Assembly: GCA_002339675.1 (NCBI GenBank) | Contig: DDKB01000017.1 | Location: 1 to 64,000, forward strand | Reading direction: 5' to 3' | DNA length: 64,000 bases | DNA from: Stutzerimonas stutzeri | GTDB lineage: Bacteria; Pseudomonadota; Gammaproteobacteria; Pseudomonadales; Pseudomonadaceae | In this document: piece after piece, positions 16,416 through 25,836 of the stretch | How the letters are laid out: the number at the start of each line of letters is the position of its first letter | Position numbering within the stretch: position 1 is the first letter of the stretch | Made by a program: the position numbers and the translations under genes | Notes under the pieces: generated by a model | Seen by the model: the letters and a program-made list of their open reading frames with translations, nothing else | Database searches by the model: none | Told to the model about the DNA's origin: nothing

Positions 16416-17789
16416 TCAGAAAAACGTCAGGCCGGCCTGGAACAGGCGTTCGACGTCGCGGATATGCTTCTTGTCGACGAGGAACAGGATCACGTGGTCG
16501 CCCGACGCGATGACAGTATTGTCGTGTGCGATCAGGACTTCTTCGTCGCGGATCACGGCGCCAATGGTGGTGCCTGGCGGCAGGGCGATCTTGCCGATGG
16601 CGCGGCCCACCACCTTGCTCGATTTGGCATCGCCGTGGGCGATCACCTCGATGGCCTCGGCGGCGCCGCGACGCAGCGAGTGGGCGCTGACGATGTCGCC
16701 GCGGCGCACGTGGGTCAGCAGGGTGCCGATGGTGGCCAGCTGCGGGCTGATGGCGATGTCGATCTCGCCGCCCTGCACCAAGTCGACGTAGGCCGGGTTG
16801 TTGATGATGCACATCACCTTGCGCGCGCCCAGGCGCTTGGCCAGCAGCGACGACATGATGTTGGCCTCGTCATCGTTGGTCAGGGCGAGGAAGACGTCGG
16901 CATCGTTGATGTTTTCTTCCACCAGCAGGTCGCGGTCCGAGGCGCTGCCCTGCAGGATGATGGTGCTGTCGAGGGTGTCGGACAGGTAGCGGCAGCGGGC
17001 CGGGTTCGACTCGATGATCTTCACTTGGTAGCGGCTTTCGATAGCCTCGGCCAGTCGCTCGCCAATGTGCCCGCCGCCGGCGATGACGATGCGCCGATAG
17101 GTGTCGTCGAGCCGGCGCATCTCGCTCATCACCGCGCGGATATGACCGCGGGCGGCGATGAAGAACACCTCGTCATCGGCCTCGATCACGGTGTCGCCCT
17201 GCGGCAGGATCGCCTGGTTGCGGCGGAAGATCGCCGCCACGCGGGTGTCGACGTTGGGCATGTGCTTGCGCAGCTGGCGCAGTTCCTGGCCCACCAGCGG
17301 CCCGCCGTAGTAGGCGCGCACGGCGACCAGCTGCGCCTTGCCCTCGGCAAAGTCGATCACCTGCAGGGAACCGGGATGCTCGATCAGGCGCTTGATGTAG
17401 TTGGTGACCACCTGCTCGGGGCTGATCAGCACGTCGACCGGGATCGCCTCGTTGCTGAACAGACCGGAGCGGGTCAGGTACACCGATTCGCGCACCCGCG
17501 CGATCTTTGTCGGCGTATGGAACAGGGTGTAGGCGACCTGGCAGGCGACCATGTTGGTTTCGTCGCTGTTGGTGACGGCCACCAGCATGTCGGCGTCGTC
17601 CGCCCCGGCCTGGCGCAGCACCGTGGGAAACGAGCCACGGCCGACCACCGTGCGGATGTCCAGGCGGTCGCCGAGGTCGCGCAGGCGATCGACGTCGGTG
17701 TCGACCACGGTGATGTCGTTGGCTTCGCTGGCGAGGTTTTCGGCAAGCGTACCGCCCACCTGCCCTGCGCCGAGAATGATGATCTTCAC
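16416..17789 (-). CDS. trkA: Trk potassium uptake system NAD-binding protein TrkA
   Basis: TrkA is the cytoplasmic regulatory subunit that gates TrkH/TrkG K+ channels in response to nucleotides. The 457-residue protein has the duplicated layout RCK_N-RCK_C-RCK_N-RCK_C, with Rossmann motifs ILGAGQVGGTLAENL at the N-terminus and IAGGGHIGERLAEAIE in the middle. Full length and intact. No trkH is adjacent (a KtrB-like gene is at 50294). It follows rsmB with a 72-base gap, the conserved Pseudomonas order. Confidence 0.97.
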   Translation of the reverse strand: MKIIILGAGQVGGTLAENLASEANDITVVDTDVDRLRDLGDRLDIRTVVGRGSFPTVLRQAGADDADMLVAVTNSDETNMVACQVAYTLFHTPTKIARVRESVYLTRSGLFSNEAIPVDVLISPEQVVTNYIKRLIEHPGSLQVIDFAEGKAQLVAVRAYYGGPLVGQELRQLRKHMPNVDTRVAAIFRRNQAILPQGDTVIEADDEVFFIAARGHIRAVMSEMRRLDDTYRRIVIAGGGHIGERLAEAIESRYQVKIIESNPARCRYLSDTLDSTIILQGSASDRDLLVEENINDADVFLALTNDDEANIMSSLLAKRLGARKVMCIINNPAYVDLVQGGEIDIAISPQLATIGTLLTHVRRGDIVSAHSLRRGAAEAIEVIAHGDAKSSKVVGRAIGKIALPPGTTIGAVIRDEEVLIAHDNTVIASGDHVILFLVDKKHIRDVERLFQAGLTFF

Positions 17790-17861
17790 GCGATCGCTCC
17801 TGAAAGGCGGCTGGTAACCGCCACAGCATGAGGTAGCCGAGACGTTGGCGTCTGGCTCACC

Positions 17862-19190
17862 TTAGGATTGTCGGCCATTGGGCTGGGCCGCGACTTTAAT
17901 CAATTTGGCGTAGTAGAAGCCGTCGTGCCCATTGTCCTGCGGCAGCAGCTGGCGTCCATGTGGCTGTTCGACGCCGAACCCCTTGGGCAGGTCCAGCTCG
18001 CGGGCACCGGCGGTACGTCCAAGGAAGGCCTCGATCACCTCGCGGTTTTCCGTTGGCAACACCGAACAGGTGGCGTACAGCAGAACCCCGCCGACAGCCA
18101 GGGTCGGCCACAGCGCGTCGAGCAGCTCGCCCTGCAGCGCGGCCAGGGGCGCGATGTCGTCGGCCTGGCGCGCCAGCTTGATATCGGGATGCCGACGGAT
18201 GACCCCGGTGGCGGAGCACGGTGCGTCGAGCAGGATGCGCTGGAACGGCTGGCCATCCCACCAGAGATTGGTCGCGCGCGCATCGGCCGCCACCAGCGTG
18301 GCGTCGAGCTGCAGGCGATCGAGATTTTCCTGCACCCGCTGCAAGCGTTTCGGTTCAAGGTCCAGCGCGATCACTTCTGCCAGTGCAGGTTCGCGTTCGA
18401 GAATGTGGCAGGTCTTGCCGCCCGGGGCGCAACAGGCATCCAGCACCCGCTGGCCGGGGGCCAGGTCGAGCAGGCTGGCGGCCAGCTGCGCGGCTTCGTC
18501 CTGCACGCTGATACGCCCCTCGGCAAAGCCCGGCAGCAGCGTGACATCGCAGGCCGCGGCGAGGCGAATGCCGTCCTCGCTATGGCGGCAGGCAAAGGCT
18601 TCGACGCCGGCATCCTGTAGTTCGGCGAGGTAGGTGTCGCGCTCGGCCTGGCGATGGTTGACCCGCAGGACCATCGGCGGATGCTGGTTATTGGCCGTGC
18701 AGATCGCTTCCCAATGTTCCGGCCAATGAGCCTTGAGCGCCTTCTGCAGCCAGCGCGGGTGGGCAAAGCGAATCACCGGATCCCGTTCGAGCTCGGCGAA
18801 CAGCGCTTCGCCGTCACGCTGGGCGTTGCGCAACACCGCGTTGAGCAGGCCTTTTGCCCAGGGCTTCTTCAGCTTCTGCGCGCAGCCCACGGTTTCACCA
18901 ATCGCGGCATGCGGCGGAATCCGGGTGTAGAACAGCTGGTACAGCCCGACCAAGAGCAAGGCCTCGACATCGCGATCCGCTGCCTTGAACGGCTTTTGCA
19001 GCAATCGCTCGGCAAGGCCGGATAGGCGCGGTTGCCAGCGGGCGGTGCCGAACGCCAGTTCCTGGGTCAGGCCACGATCACGCGCGTCCACCTTCGCCAG
19101 TACGTCAGGCAGGCTGCTGTTCAGCGAGGCCTTGCCAGCAAGCACGACGCTCAGCGCGCGGGCCGCGGCGAGACGCGGGTTCATCGACAT
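17862..19190 (-). CDS. rsmB: 16S rRNA (cytosine-967-C5)-methyltransferase
   Basis: RsmB methylates C967 of 16S rRNA. The 442-residue protein has the N-terminal NusB-like domain (MNPRLAAARALSVVL...GLTQELAFGTARW) and the C-terminal SAM methyltransferase. The SAM site is DACCAPGGKT, and the two RNA m5C cysteines lie in DAPCSATGVIRRHPDI and ATCSVLPTEN. The ATG at 19190 overlaps the fmt stop by one base (TAATG); an in-frame ATG at 19184 matches the usual MNPR start and may be the true one. Confidence 0.96.
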   Translation of the reverse strand: MSMNPRLAAARALSVVLAGKASLNSSLPDVLAKVDARDRGLTQELAFGTARWQPRLSGLAERLLQKPFKAADRDVEALLLVGLYQLFYTRIPPHAAIGETVGCAQKLKKPWAKGLLNAVLRNAQRDGEALFAELERDPVIRFAHPRWLQKALKAHWPEHWEAICTANNQHPPMVLRVNHRQAERDTYLAELQDAGVEAFACRHSEDGIRLAAACDVTLLPGFAEGRISVQDEAAQLAASLLDLAPGQRVLDACCAPGGKTCHILEREPALAEVIALDLEPKRLQRVQENLDRLQLDATLVAADARATNLWWDGQPFQRILLDAPCSATGVIRRHPDIKLARQADDIAPLAALQGELLDALWPTLAVGGVLLYATCSVLPTENREVIEAFLGRTAGARELDLPKGFGVEQPHGRQLLPQDNGHDGFYYAKLIKVAAQPNGRQS

Positions 19191-20131
19191 TATTCGAACA
19201 CCTTGCCGACAGCGAACTGTTCGCGGCGGCTGTTGAACACGTCGCTGACGGCCAGCGCCTTGCCGCCCGGGAGTTGCAGGCGAGTGAGTATCAGCGAACC
19301 CTCGCCACAGGCGACCTCCAGGCCGTCCTTGCTGGCTTCGATGATCTGCCCGGGCGCGCCCTGCCCCGTGCCGGCGCGCGCAGCGTGGATCTTCACCGCA
19401 GCGCCTTCGAGGCTACTGTGACAGGTCGGCCAGGGATTGAATGCCCGCACGAGCCGCTCAAGCTCGACCGCCGGTCGCGTCCAGTCGAGCCGTGCTTCGT
19501 CCTTGTTCAGCTTGTGGGCATAGGTGGCCAGATGGTCGTCCTGAACCTCACCAACGAGCGTGCCGGCTTCCAGCGCAGTGACTGCTTCAACCACGGCCTG
19601 CGAGCCGAGGGCGGCCAGGCGATCATGCAGGGAGCCGCCCGTGTCCTCTTCAGTGATCGGCGTGTGGACCTTGAGCAGCATCGGCCCGGTATCCAGTCCC
19701 GCTTCCATCTGCATGACGGTCACGCCGGACTCGGCATCACCCGCTTCGATAGCCCTTTGAATCGGCGCTGCCCCACGCCAGCGCGGCAGCAACGAGGCAT
19801 GGCTATTGATGCAGCCCAGGCGCGGCGTATCCAGCACGGCCTGCGGCAGAATCAAACCGTAGGCGACAACGACCATGAGGTCCGCCTGCAAGTTAACCAG
19901 CTCCGCCTGCGCAGCCGGATCACGCAGGGTCTGCGGCTGATACACCGGAATTTCATGCTGCAGCGCGAGCTGCTTGACGGGGCTGGGCATCAGTTTCTGG
20001 CCACGGCCCGCCGGGCGATCCGGCTGCGTATACACCGCCACGACCTGACGTTTGGCGTCGAGCAGGGCTTGTAGATGCTGAGCGGCGAATTCCGGCGTGC
20101 CGGCGAAAACGATGCGCATAAAAGGACTCAT
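19190..20131 (-). CDS. fmt: Methionyl-tRNA formyltransferase
   Basis: Fmt formylates Met-tRNAfMet for translation initiation. The N-terminal RIVFAGTPEFAAQHL, the folate-site SLLPRWRGAAPIQRAI and the C-terminal FNPWPTCHSSLEG region are intact. The start is unsettled: ATG at 20131 gives 313 residues, close to family length, and ATG at 20119 gives 309; neither has a strong Shine-Dalgarno sequence. It follows def, with a hairpin terminator in the spacer, and overlaps rsmB by one base. Confidence 0.96.
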   Translation of the reverse strand: MSPFMRIVFAGTPEFAAQHLQALLDAKRQVVAVYTQPDRPAGRGQKLMPSPVKQLALQHEIPVYQPQTLRDPAAQAELVNLQADLMVVVAYGLILPQAVLDTPRLGCINSHASLLPRWRGAAPIQRAIEAGDAESGVTVMQMEAGLDTGPMLLKVHTPITEEDTGGSLHDRLAALGSQAVVEAVTALEAGTLVGEVQDDHLATYAHKLNKDEARLDWTRPAVELERLVRAFNPWPTCHSSLEGAAVKIHAARAGTGQGAPGQIIEASKDGLEVACGEGSLILTRLQLPGGKALAVSDVFNSRREQFAVGKVFE

Positions 20132-20162
20132 CAATAAAAAAGGCTTGCTGCTGCAAGCCTTT
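20132..20162 (-). terminator. Rho-independent-type hairpin between def and fmt
   Basis: On the minus strand a perfect 10-bp stem AAAGGCTTGC/GCAAGCCTTT (20139-20162) with a 4-base loop is followed at once by TTTTATTG, the layout of an intrinsic terminator. It lies after the def stop (20174) and its U-tract runs into the fmt start, so it should stop most def transcripts or attenuate read-through into fmt-rsmB. Confidence 0.75.
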
Positions 20163-20173
20163 GGAATGGGAGA

Positions 20174-20680
20174 TCAAGCCTGCTGACGGTGAAGCTTTTC
20201 CAGCTTCTTCTTGATCCGGTCGCGCTTGAGATTGGAAAGGTAGTCGACGAACAGCTTGCCGTTGAGGTGATCGCATTCGTGCTGGATGCAGACCGCGAGC
20301 AGGCCTTCGGCGATCAGCTCATAGGGCTGGCCGTCGCGGTCCAGCGCCTTGATTTTCACTTTCTGAGGACGGTCGACATTCTCGTAGAACCCCGGCACCG
20401 ACAGGCAACCTTCCTGGTACTGCTCCATCTCGTCGGTCAGAAACTCGAACTCAGGGTTGATGAAGACCCGCGGCTCGGTCTTGTCTTCCGACAGATCCAT
20501 CACCACCACCCGCTTGTGCACGTTCACCTGCGTCGCCGCCAGGCCGATGCCCGGTGCGTCGTACATGGTCTCGAACATGTCGTCGATCAGCTGGCGGATG
20601 CCGTCGTCCACCACCTCCACCGGCTTGGCGATGGTGCGCAGACGTGGATCGGGAAACTCAAGGATGTTCAGGATTGCCAT
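20174..20680 (-). CDS. def: Peptide deformylase
   Basis: Def removes the N-formyl group from nascent proteins, using Fe2+. All three family motifs are present in this 168-residue protein: GIGLAATQ, EGCLS and QHECDHLNG, the Cys and two His of the latter two being metal ligands. Length is typical. It is divergent from tsaP and upstream of fmt, the enzyme that adds the formyl group, as in most Pseudomonas. Confidence 0.97.
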   Translation of the reverse strand: MAILNILEFPDPRLRTIAKPVEVVDDGIRQLIDDMFETMYDAPGIGLAATQVNVHKRVVVMDLSEDKTEPRVFINPEFEFLTDEMEQYQEGCLSVPGFYENVDRPQKVKIKALDRDGQPYELIAEGLLAVCIQHECDHLNGKLFVDYLSNLKRDRIKKKLEKLHRQQA

Positions 20681-20828
20681 ATGCGTTTGTGATGCACTTA
20701 TGGAATAAAGTCAAAAGCCGCTGCTAAGATGCCGAGCAGCTTGTAAACGGCTTAACGCCGCTTTCCACAAGGGTTTCGGCGGCGCTAGGGCGCTTTACGT
20801 GAAGGCACATCATAAAGGGATTCACCAC

Positions 20829-21854
20829 ATGAGGAAATCACTACTCGCCCTGCTCCTGGTGGCGGTGGGCGGCATGGCGCAGGCCGCGGTACAGCTCAAG
20901 GAGAACCATCCCGAGCAGTACACCGTAGTGAAAGGCGACACGCTGTGGGACATTTCCGCACGCTTTCTCAGCGAACCCTGGAAGTGGCCGGAGCTGTGGC
21001 ACGCCAACCCGCAGGTGGAAAACCCGCACCTGATCTACCCCGGCGATAACCTGAGCCTGGTCTACATCGACGGCCAGCCGCGCATCATGCTCAACCGCGG
21101 CGCCTCGCGCGGCACCATCAAGTTGTCGCCCACGGTCCGCACCACGCCGATGGCCGAAGCCATCAGTACCATTCCGTTGGAAGCGATCAACAGCTTTCTG
21201 CTGAGCAACCGCATCGTCGACAGCGCCGCCGAATTCGACGCCGCGCCCTACATCGTCGCCGGCAACGCCGAGCGCGTCATCAGCGGCTCCGGCGACCGCG
21301 TCTACGGTCGCGGCGATTTCCAGGACGGCATCAAGGTCTACGGCATCTTTCGCCAGGGCAAAACCTACGTGGATCCGCAAACCGAAGAGTTTCTTGGCAT
21401 CAATGCCGACGACGTGGGCACTGCCGAGCTGATCGATATGGAGGGCGACATCGCCACCATGATGCTGACCCGGGTCACCCAGGAAGCGCGTCTGGGCGAC
21501 CGCCTGTTCCCCAGCGAGGAGCGCGCGGTCAACTCCACCTTCATGCCGAGCGAGCCGAAGGAAGAGATCAGCGGCGTGATTCTCGACGTGCCACGCGGGG
21601 TCACCCAGATCGGCCAGTTCGACGTGGTTACCTTGAACAAGGGCGCACGCGACGGCCTCAGCGTCGGCAACGTGCTGGCGGTGTACAAGACCGGGGAAAC
21701 CGTGCGCGACCGGGTTACCGGCGAAAACGTCAAGATTCCGGACGAGCGTTCGGGCCTGCTGATGGTCTTCCGCACCTACGACAAGCTCAGTTATGGACTG
21801 GTCCTGCAGGCCACCCGCTCGCTGGCCGTGATGGACAAGGTTCGCAATCCCTGA
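20829..21854 (+). CDS. tsaP: LysM protein, probable type IV pilus secretin-associated TsaP
   Basis: The 341-residue product has a signal peptide (MRKSLLALLLVAVGGMAQA) and then one LysM peptidoglycan-binding domain (YTVVKGDTLWDISARFLSEPWKWPELW...IYPGDNLSLV, residues ~30-80). The rest is the conserved TsaP C-terminal region. In other bacteria TsaP anchors the PilQ secretin to peptidoglycan. The ATG at 20829 follows AAAGGGA by 8 bases. It sits next to def and dprA as PA0020 does. The pilus role is family knowledge; no pil gene is in this window. Confidence 0.82.
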   Translation: MRKSLLALLLVAVGGMAQAAVQLKENHPEQYTVVKGDTLWDISARFLSEPWKWPELWHANPQVENPHLIYPGDNLSLVYIDGQPRIMLNRGASRGTIKLSPTVRTTPMAEAISTIPLEAINSFLLSNRIVDSAAEFDAAPYIVAGNAERVISGSGDRVYGRGDFQDGIKVYGIFRQGKTYVDPQTEEFLGINADDVGTAELIDMEGDIATMMLTRVTQEARLGDRLFPSEERAVNSTFMPSEPKEEISGVILDVPRGVTQIGQFDVVTLNKGARDGLSVGNVLAVYKTGETVRDRVTGENVKIPDERSGLLMVFRTYDKLSYGLVLQATRSLAVMDKVRNP

Positions 21855-21862
21855 GTTTCCCC

Positions 21863-21887
21863 AGCCCCGCACAAGCGGGGCTTTTTT
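21863..21887 (+). terminator. Rho-independent terminator after tsaP
   Basis: An 8-bp perfect stem AGCCCCGC/GCGGGGCT (21863-21882) with an ACAA loop is followed by a run of six T residues. It lies 9 bases after the tsaP stop and before dprA. Confidence 0.9.
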
Positions 21888-21939
21888 CTGCTGATCACCA
21901 CCGCATGGATGCGGTGCGCCAAGACAAGGATCGTTTGCC

Positions 21940-23031
21940 ATGCCCGCGATTTCCCCTGCCGAGCTTGAAGCCCGCCTGCGCCTGCACCTGCTGCCGGAGC
22001 TCGGTCCGCGGCGCCTGTACCGCCTGCTCAGCGCCTTTCCCGATGCCGCCTCGGCGCTCAGTGCCCCGGCTGCTGCCTGGCGCGCCCTGGGCCTGCCGGC
22101 CAGTTGCGCCGAGCCGCGGCGCAGCCCGGATATCCGTGAGCGGGCCGCCCGGGCGCTCGGTTGGCTCGAGCAGCCCAACCACCAGCTGCTGATGTGGGAC
22201 GACCCAGCCTACCCGGCCTTGCTCGCCGAGCTGCCGGACGCGCCGCCGCTGCTGTTCGTCGAAGGTGATGCCACCCTTCTGGAGCGCCCGCAGCTGGCCA
22301 TGGTGGGCAGTCGACGTGCCTCGCGACCAGGGTTGGACAACGCAACGGCCTTTGCCCGCAGCCTGGCTGGTGGCGGATTCGTGATCACCAGCGGGCTGGC
22401 GCTCGGTATCGACGGCGCGGCGCACCAGGGCGCGCTGGATGCCGGCGGCGCCACCATTGCGGTGCTTGGCACCGGGCTGCAGCGGCTCTATCCCCGCCGC
22501 CATCTCGGCCTGGCCGCACGCATCGTCGCGGAGGGCGGCGCGCTGGTCTCCGAACTGCCGCTGGACTGCGCGCCCCATGCCTCGAACTTCCCGCGCCGCA
22601 ACCGCATCATCAGCGGCCTGTCCCTGGGCGTGCTGGTGGTCGAGGCCAGCCCGTCCAGCGGTTCGCTGATCACCGCGCGGCTGGCTGCCGAGCAGGGACG
22701 CGAGGTCTATGCCATTCCCGGTTCCATCCACCATCCCGGCGCCCGCGGTTGCCATCAGCTGATCCGCCAGGGCGCGGCGCTGGTGGAGAGCGTCGAGGAT
22801 GTGCTTCAGGCGCTGCGCGGCTGGCAGCAATTGCCCGCCGATCAGGCTCCGCGGCCTGCGCCTGCCGGCCATCCGTTGCTCGACCAACTGCACGCCGCGC
22901 CGATGACCAGCGAAGCACTGATGGCTGCTGCCGGGCTGCCGCTCGAGCAGGTGCTGGCGGCGCTCACCGAACTGGAGATCGACGGCCGCGTGGCCTGCGA
23001 AAACGGCCTCTGGGTCGCGTGCGGTCCCTGA
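21940..23031 (+). CDS. dprA: DNA processing protein DprA (Smf)
   Basis: DprA loads RecA on incoming single-stranded DNA during natural transformation, a trait P. stutzeri is known for. The 363-residue protein has an N-terminal SAM-like region, a central Rossmann-like domain with MVGSRRASRPG, SGLALGIDGAAHQGAL, SELPLDCAPHASNFPRRNRIISGLS and a C-terminal winged-helix (MTSEALMAAAGLPLEQVLAALTELEIDGRV). All are intact. It follows tsaP and precedes tsaC in the conserved order. Confidence 0.96.
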   Translation: MPAISPAELEARLRLHLLPELGPRRLYRLLSAFPDAASALSAPAAAWRALGLPASCAEPRRSPDIRERAARALGWLEQPNHQLLMWDDPAYPALLAELPDAPPLLFVEGDATLLERPQLAMVGSRRASRPGLDNATAFARSLAGGGFVITSGLALGIDGAAHQGALDAGGATIAVLGTGLQRLYPRRHLGLAARIVAEGGALVSELPLDCAPHASNFPRRNRIISGLSLGVLVVEASPSSGSLITARLAAEQGREVYAIPGSIHHPGARGCHQLIRQGAALVESVEDVLQALRGWQQLPADQAPRPAPAGHPLLDQLHAAPMTSEALMAAAGLPLEQVLAALTELEIDGRVACENGLWVACGP

Positions 23032-23093
23032 GGACCGCTGCCTCACCGCTGGCGGTTGGGTACACTTCGCCGACAGACATCTGGAGGGGCGAC

Positions 23094-23651
23094 ATGGTCG
23101 GCAACTGGCGAATTCAAAAGACGGCCCGGGTCGTGCGACGGGGGGGCGTTATCGCCTATCCGACCGAAGCGGTATGGGGCTTGGGTTGCGACCCCTGGAA
23201 CAGCGACGCGGTGCACCGCCTGCTGGCGCTGAAGGAGCGTCCAGTGGAGAAGGGCCTGATCCTGGTGGCCGACTGCATCGAGCAGTTCGACTTCCTGCTC
23301 GACGACCTGCCCGAACGCTGGCTGGACCGCCTGGCCGGCACCTGGCCCGGCCCGAACACCTGGCTGGTGCCGCACCGTGACCGGCTGCCCGACTGGATCA
23401 CCGGGCAGCACGACAGCGTGGCCCTGCGCGTAAGCGATCACCCGCTGGTCGCCAGACTCTGCGCGCTGACCGGGCCGCTGGTGTCCACCTCGGCCAACCC
23501 GGCCGGCCGCCCCTCGGCGCGTTCACGGCTGCGCGTGGAGCAGTATTTTCCCGGCGAGCTGGATGCCGTGCTCGGCGGCCGGCTCGGCGGCCGGCGCAAC
23601 CCCAGCACCATCCGCGACGTGCGCAGCGGCGAAGTCATCCGCGCCAGCTAG
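23094..23651 (+). CDS. tsaC: Threonylcarbamoyl-AMP synthase (YrdC/RimN family)
   Basis: TsaC makes threonylcarbamoyl-AMP for the t6A37 modification of ANN-decoding tRNAs. The 185-residue protein has the YrdC hallmarks GGVIAYPTEAVWGLGCDP, KERPVEKGLILV, WPGPNTWLVP and STSANPAGRPS. The ATG at 23094 follows TGGAGGGG closely; the long upstream open frame overlaps dprA and is not used. Conserved position after dprA. Confidence 0.95.
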   Translation: MVGNWRIQKTARVVRRGGVIAYPTEAVWGLGCDPWNSDAVHRLLALKERPVEKGLILVADCIEQFDFLLDDLPERWLDRLAGTWPGPNTWLVPHRDRLPDWITGQHDSVALRVSDHPLVARLCALTGPLVSTSANPAGRPSARSRLRVEQYFPGELDAVLGGRLGGRRNPSTIRDVRSGEVIRAS

Positions 23652-23726
23652 CCGGCGACGCCAACTGCTATCGAACGCGGACGCCGGCGTGCCGGCGTTC
23701 CTGGCGTCGACTGGGTCCCGGCCGGA

Positions 23727-24704
23727 TCAGGGCAGCAGGATGGTCGAGCCGGTGGTCTTGCCCGCGGCAAGCTGGCGCTGGGCTTCAGCGGCCTCGCTGA
23801 GCCGGTAGCGCTGGCCGATCTCGACCGTCACCTTGCCGCTGGCGATCATCTCGAACAGTTCGGCGGCCATCGCCTGCAGGCGATCGGCGCTGGTGGCGTA
23901 GCCGGCCAGCGAGGGGCGCGTGACGTACAGCGAGCCCTTCTGGGTCAGCACGCCGAGGTTGACGCCGGTCACCGCGCCCGACGCATTGCCGAAACTCACC
24001 AGCAGCCCGCGCGGCGCCACGCAGTCCAGCGAGATCTCCCAGCTGCTCTTGCCGACCGAATCGTAGACCACCGGGCACTTCTGCCCGTCGGTCAACTCGA
24101 GGACGCGTTGCACGATGTCCTCACGGGTGCGATCGATGGTCGCCCAGGCGCCCAGCGCCTTGGCCCGCTCGGCTTTTTCCGCCGAGCCGACCACGCCGAT
24201 CAGCCGGGCGCCGATGGCCTTGGCCCACTGGCAGGCGATGGAGCCGACACCGCCGGCCGCCGCATGGAAGAGGATGGTTTCGCCCGCCTGCAACGCGTAG
24301 GTCTGGCGTAGCAGGTACTGGGTGGTCAGGCCCTTGAGCATGACCGCCGCGGCCTGCTCGTAGCTGATGCTGTCCGGCAGCTTGACCAGATGCCGTGCCG
24401 GCAGGGTGTGATGTTCGCCGTAGGCGCCCAGCGGCCCGGTGGCGTAGGCCACCCGGTCGCCCACCTGAAACCCGGTCACGCCCTCGCCCACCGCTTCGAC
24501 TTCGCCGGCGCCTTCGGTGCCCAGCCCGGACGGCAGGCTGGGCGGTACATAGAGTCCACTGCGGAAATAGGTGTCGATGAAATTCAGCCCGGTCGCCTGG
24601 TTGCGGACCCGGACCTCACCGTCGGCCGGCGCCACGGCCGGCACGTCGAGCTGTTCGAGGACCTCGGGACCGCCGTGCTGGCTGAATTGGATGCGCTGCG
24701 ACAT
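23727..24704 (-). CDS. qor: NADPH:quinone oxidoreductase (zinc-independent MDR)
   Basis: This 325-residue member of the quinone oxidoreductase subfamily reduces quinones with NADPH and lacks the zinc ligands of alcohol dehydrogenases. RNQATGLNFIDTYFRSGLY and the nucleotide-binding HAAAGGVGSIACQWAKAIGARLIGVV are typical. I start it at MSQRIQFSQHGG (24704); longer frames run into the hemF promoter. It is divergent from hemF, as PA0023-PA0024 are. A second MDR protein of a different branch is at 35140. Confidence 0.93.
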   Translation of the reverse strand: MSQRIQFSQHGGPEVLEQLDVPAVAPADGEVRVRNQATGLNFIDTYFRSGLYVPPSLPSGLGTEGAGEVEAVGEGVTGFQVGDRVAYATGPLGAYGEHHTLPARHLVKLPDSISYEQAAAVMLKGLTTQYLLRQTYALQAGETILFHAAAGGVGSIACQWAKAIGARLIGVVGSAEKAERAKALGAWATIDRTREDIVQRVLELTDGQKCPVVYDSVGKSSWEISLDCVAPRGLLVSFGNASGAVTGVNLGVLTQKGSLYVTRPSLAGYATSADRLQAMAAELFEMIASGKVTVEIGQRYRLSEAAEAQRQLAAGKTTGSTILLP

Positions 24705-24856
24705 ATCGACTCCTGGACAAGATGCAAAGGAGCCTATCCAACGCTTCTGCGCCGCGTTCGTCAATCGGACCGATGCTATGCTTGCCGGCCCTTTCCCGCC
24801 TGCACGGCCGAGTCGCCCGGTCGACACGCCCGTGCCGCCACTGCCCAGGTGATTTC

Positions 24857-25792
24857 GTGAACGAACGTACCGAAGCCGTCAAAGCCTACCTGCTCGACTT
24901 GCAGGATCGTATCTGCGCCGCGCTGGAAACCGAGGACGGCGGCGCCCGCTTCGTCGAAGATGCCTGGACCCGACCGGCGGGCGGCGGCGGCCGCACCCGG
25001 GTGATCGAAGCCGGTGCGCTGATCGAAAAGGGCGGGGTGAATTTCTCCCATGTTCACGGCTCCGGCCTGCCGCCCTCGGCCAGTGCTCATCGGCCGGAAC
25101 TGGCGGGCCGCGGCTTCGAGGCGCTCGGCGTATCGCTGGTGATTCACCCGGAAAACCCCTACGTGCCCACCTCCCACGCCAACGTGCGCTTCTTCATCGC
25201 GGAAAAGGAAGGCGAGGCCCCGGTCTGGTGGTTCGGTGGCGGCTTCGACCTGACGCCCTACTACGGCAACGAGGACGACTGCATCCACTGGCACCAGGTC
25301 GCCCGCGAGGCCTGCGCGCCGTTCGGCGCCGATGTCTATCCGCGCTACAAGGCCTGGTGCGACCGTTATTTCCACATCAAGCACCGCCACGAGCCGCGCG
25401 GCGTGGGTGGGCTGTTCTTCGACGACCTCAACGAATGGGATTTCGACACCAGCTTCGCCTTCATGCGTGCGGTCGGCGATGCCTACCTCGACGCCTACCT
25501 GCCCATTGTCCAGCGTCGCAAGACCATGCCCTACGGCGAGCGCGAGCGCGCATTCCAGCTGCTGCGCCGCGGCCGCTACGTGGAATACAACCTGGTCTAC
25601 GACCGCGGCACGCTGTTCGGCCTGCAGTCGGGCGGGCGCACCGAGTCGATCCTGATGTCGTTGCCGCCCCAGGTCAGCTGGGGCTACGACAAGCAGCCCG
25701 AACCCGGCACGCCGGAAGCCCGGCTCACCGAATACTTCCTCCAGGACCGCGACTGGCTGAACCTGAACCCTGATGCTGGAAGCGACAAGTGA
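24857..25792 (+). CDS. hemF: Oxygen-dependent coproporphyrinogen-III oxidase
   Basis: HemF converts coproporphyrinogen III to protoporphyrinogen IX with O2 in heme synthesis. The 311-residue protein includes GGGGRTRVIEAGALIEKGGVNFS, HPENPYVPTSHANVRFF, WWFGGGFDLTPYY and the C-terminal FGLQSGGRTESILMSLPP. I use the GTG at 24857 because AGGTGA precedes it and homologs start a few residues before EAVKAYLLDLQDRIC. It precedes aroE by 44 bases, probably in one transcript. Confidence 0.95.
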   Translation: MNERTEAVKAYLLDLQDRICAALETEDGGARFVEDAWTRPAGGGGRTRVIEAGALIEKGGVNFSHVHGSGLPPSASAHRPELAGRGFEALGVSLVIHPENPYVPTSHANVRFFIAEKEGEAPVWWFGGGFDLTPYYGNEDDCIHWHQVAREACAPFGADVYPRYKAWCDRYFHIKHRHEPRGVGGLFFDDLNEWDFDTSFAFMRAVGDAYLDAYLPIVQRRKTMPYGERERAFQLLRRGRYVEYNLVYDRGTLFGLQSGGRTESILMSLPPQVSWGYDKQPEPGTPEARLTEYFLQDRDWLNLNPDAGSDK

Positions 25793-25836
25793 AAAGCGGC
25801 AAGCTTCCCGCTTCAGGCCTCCCGCTAAGGAATTCC

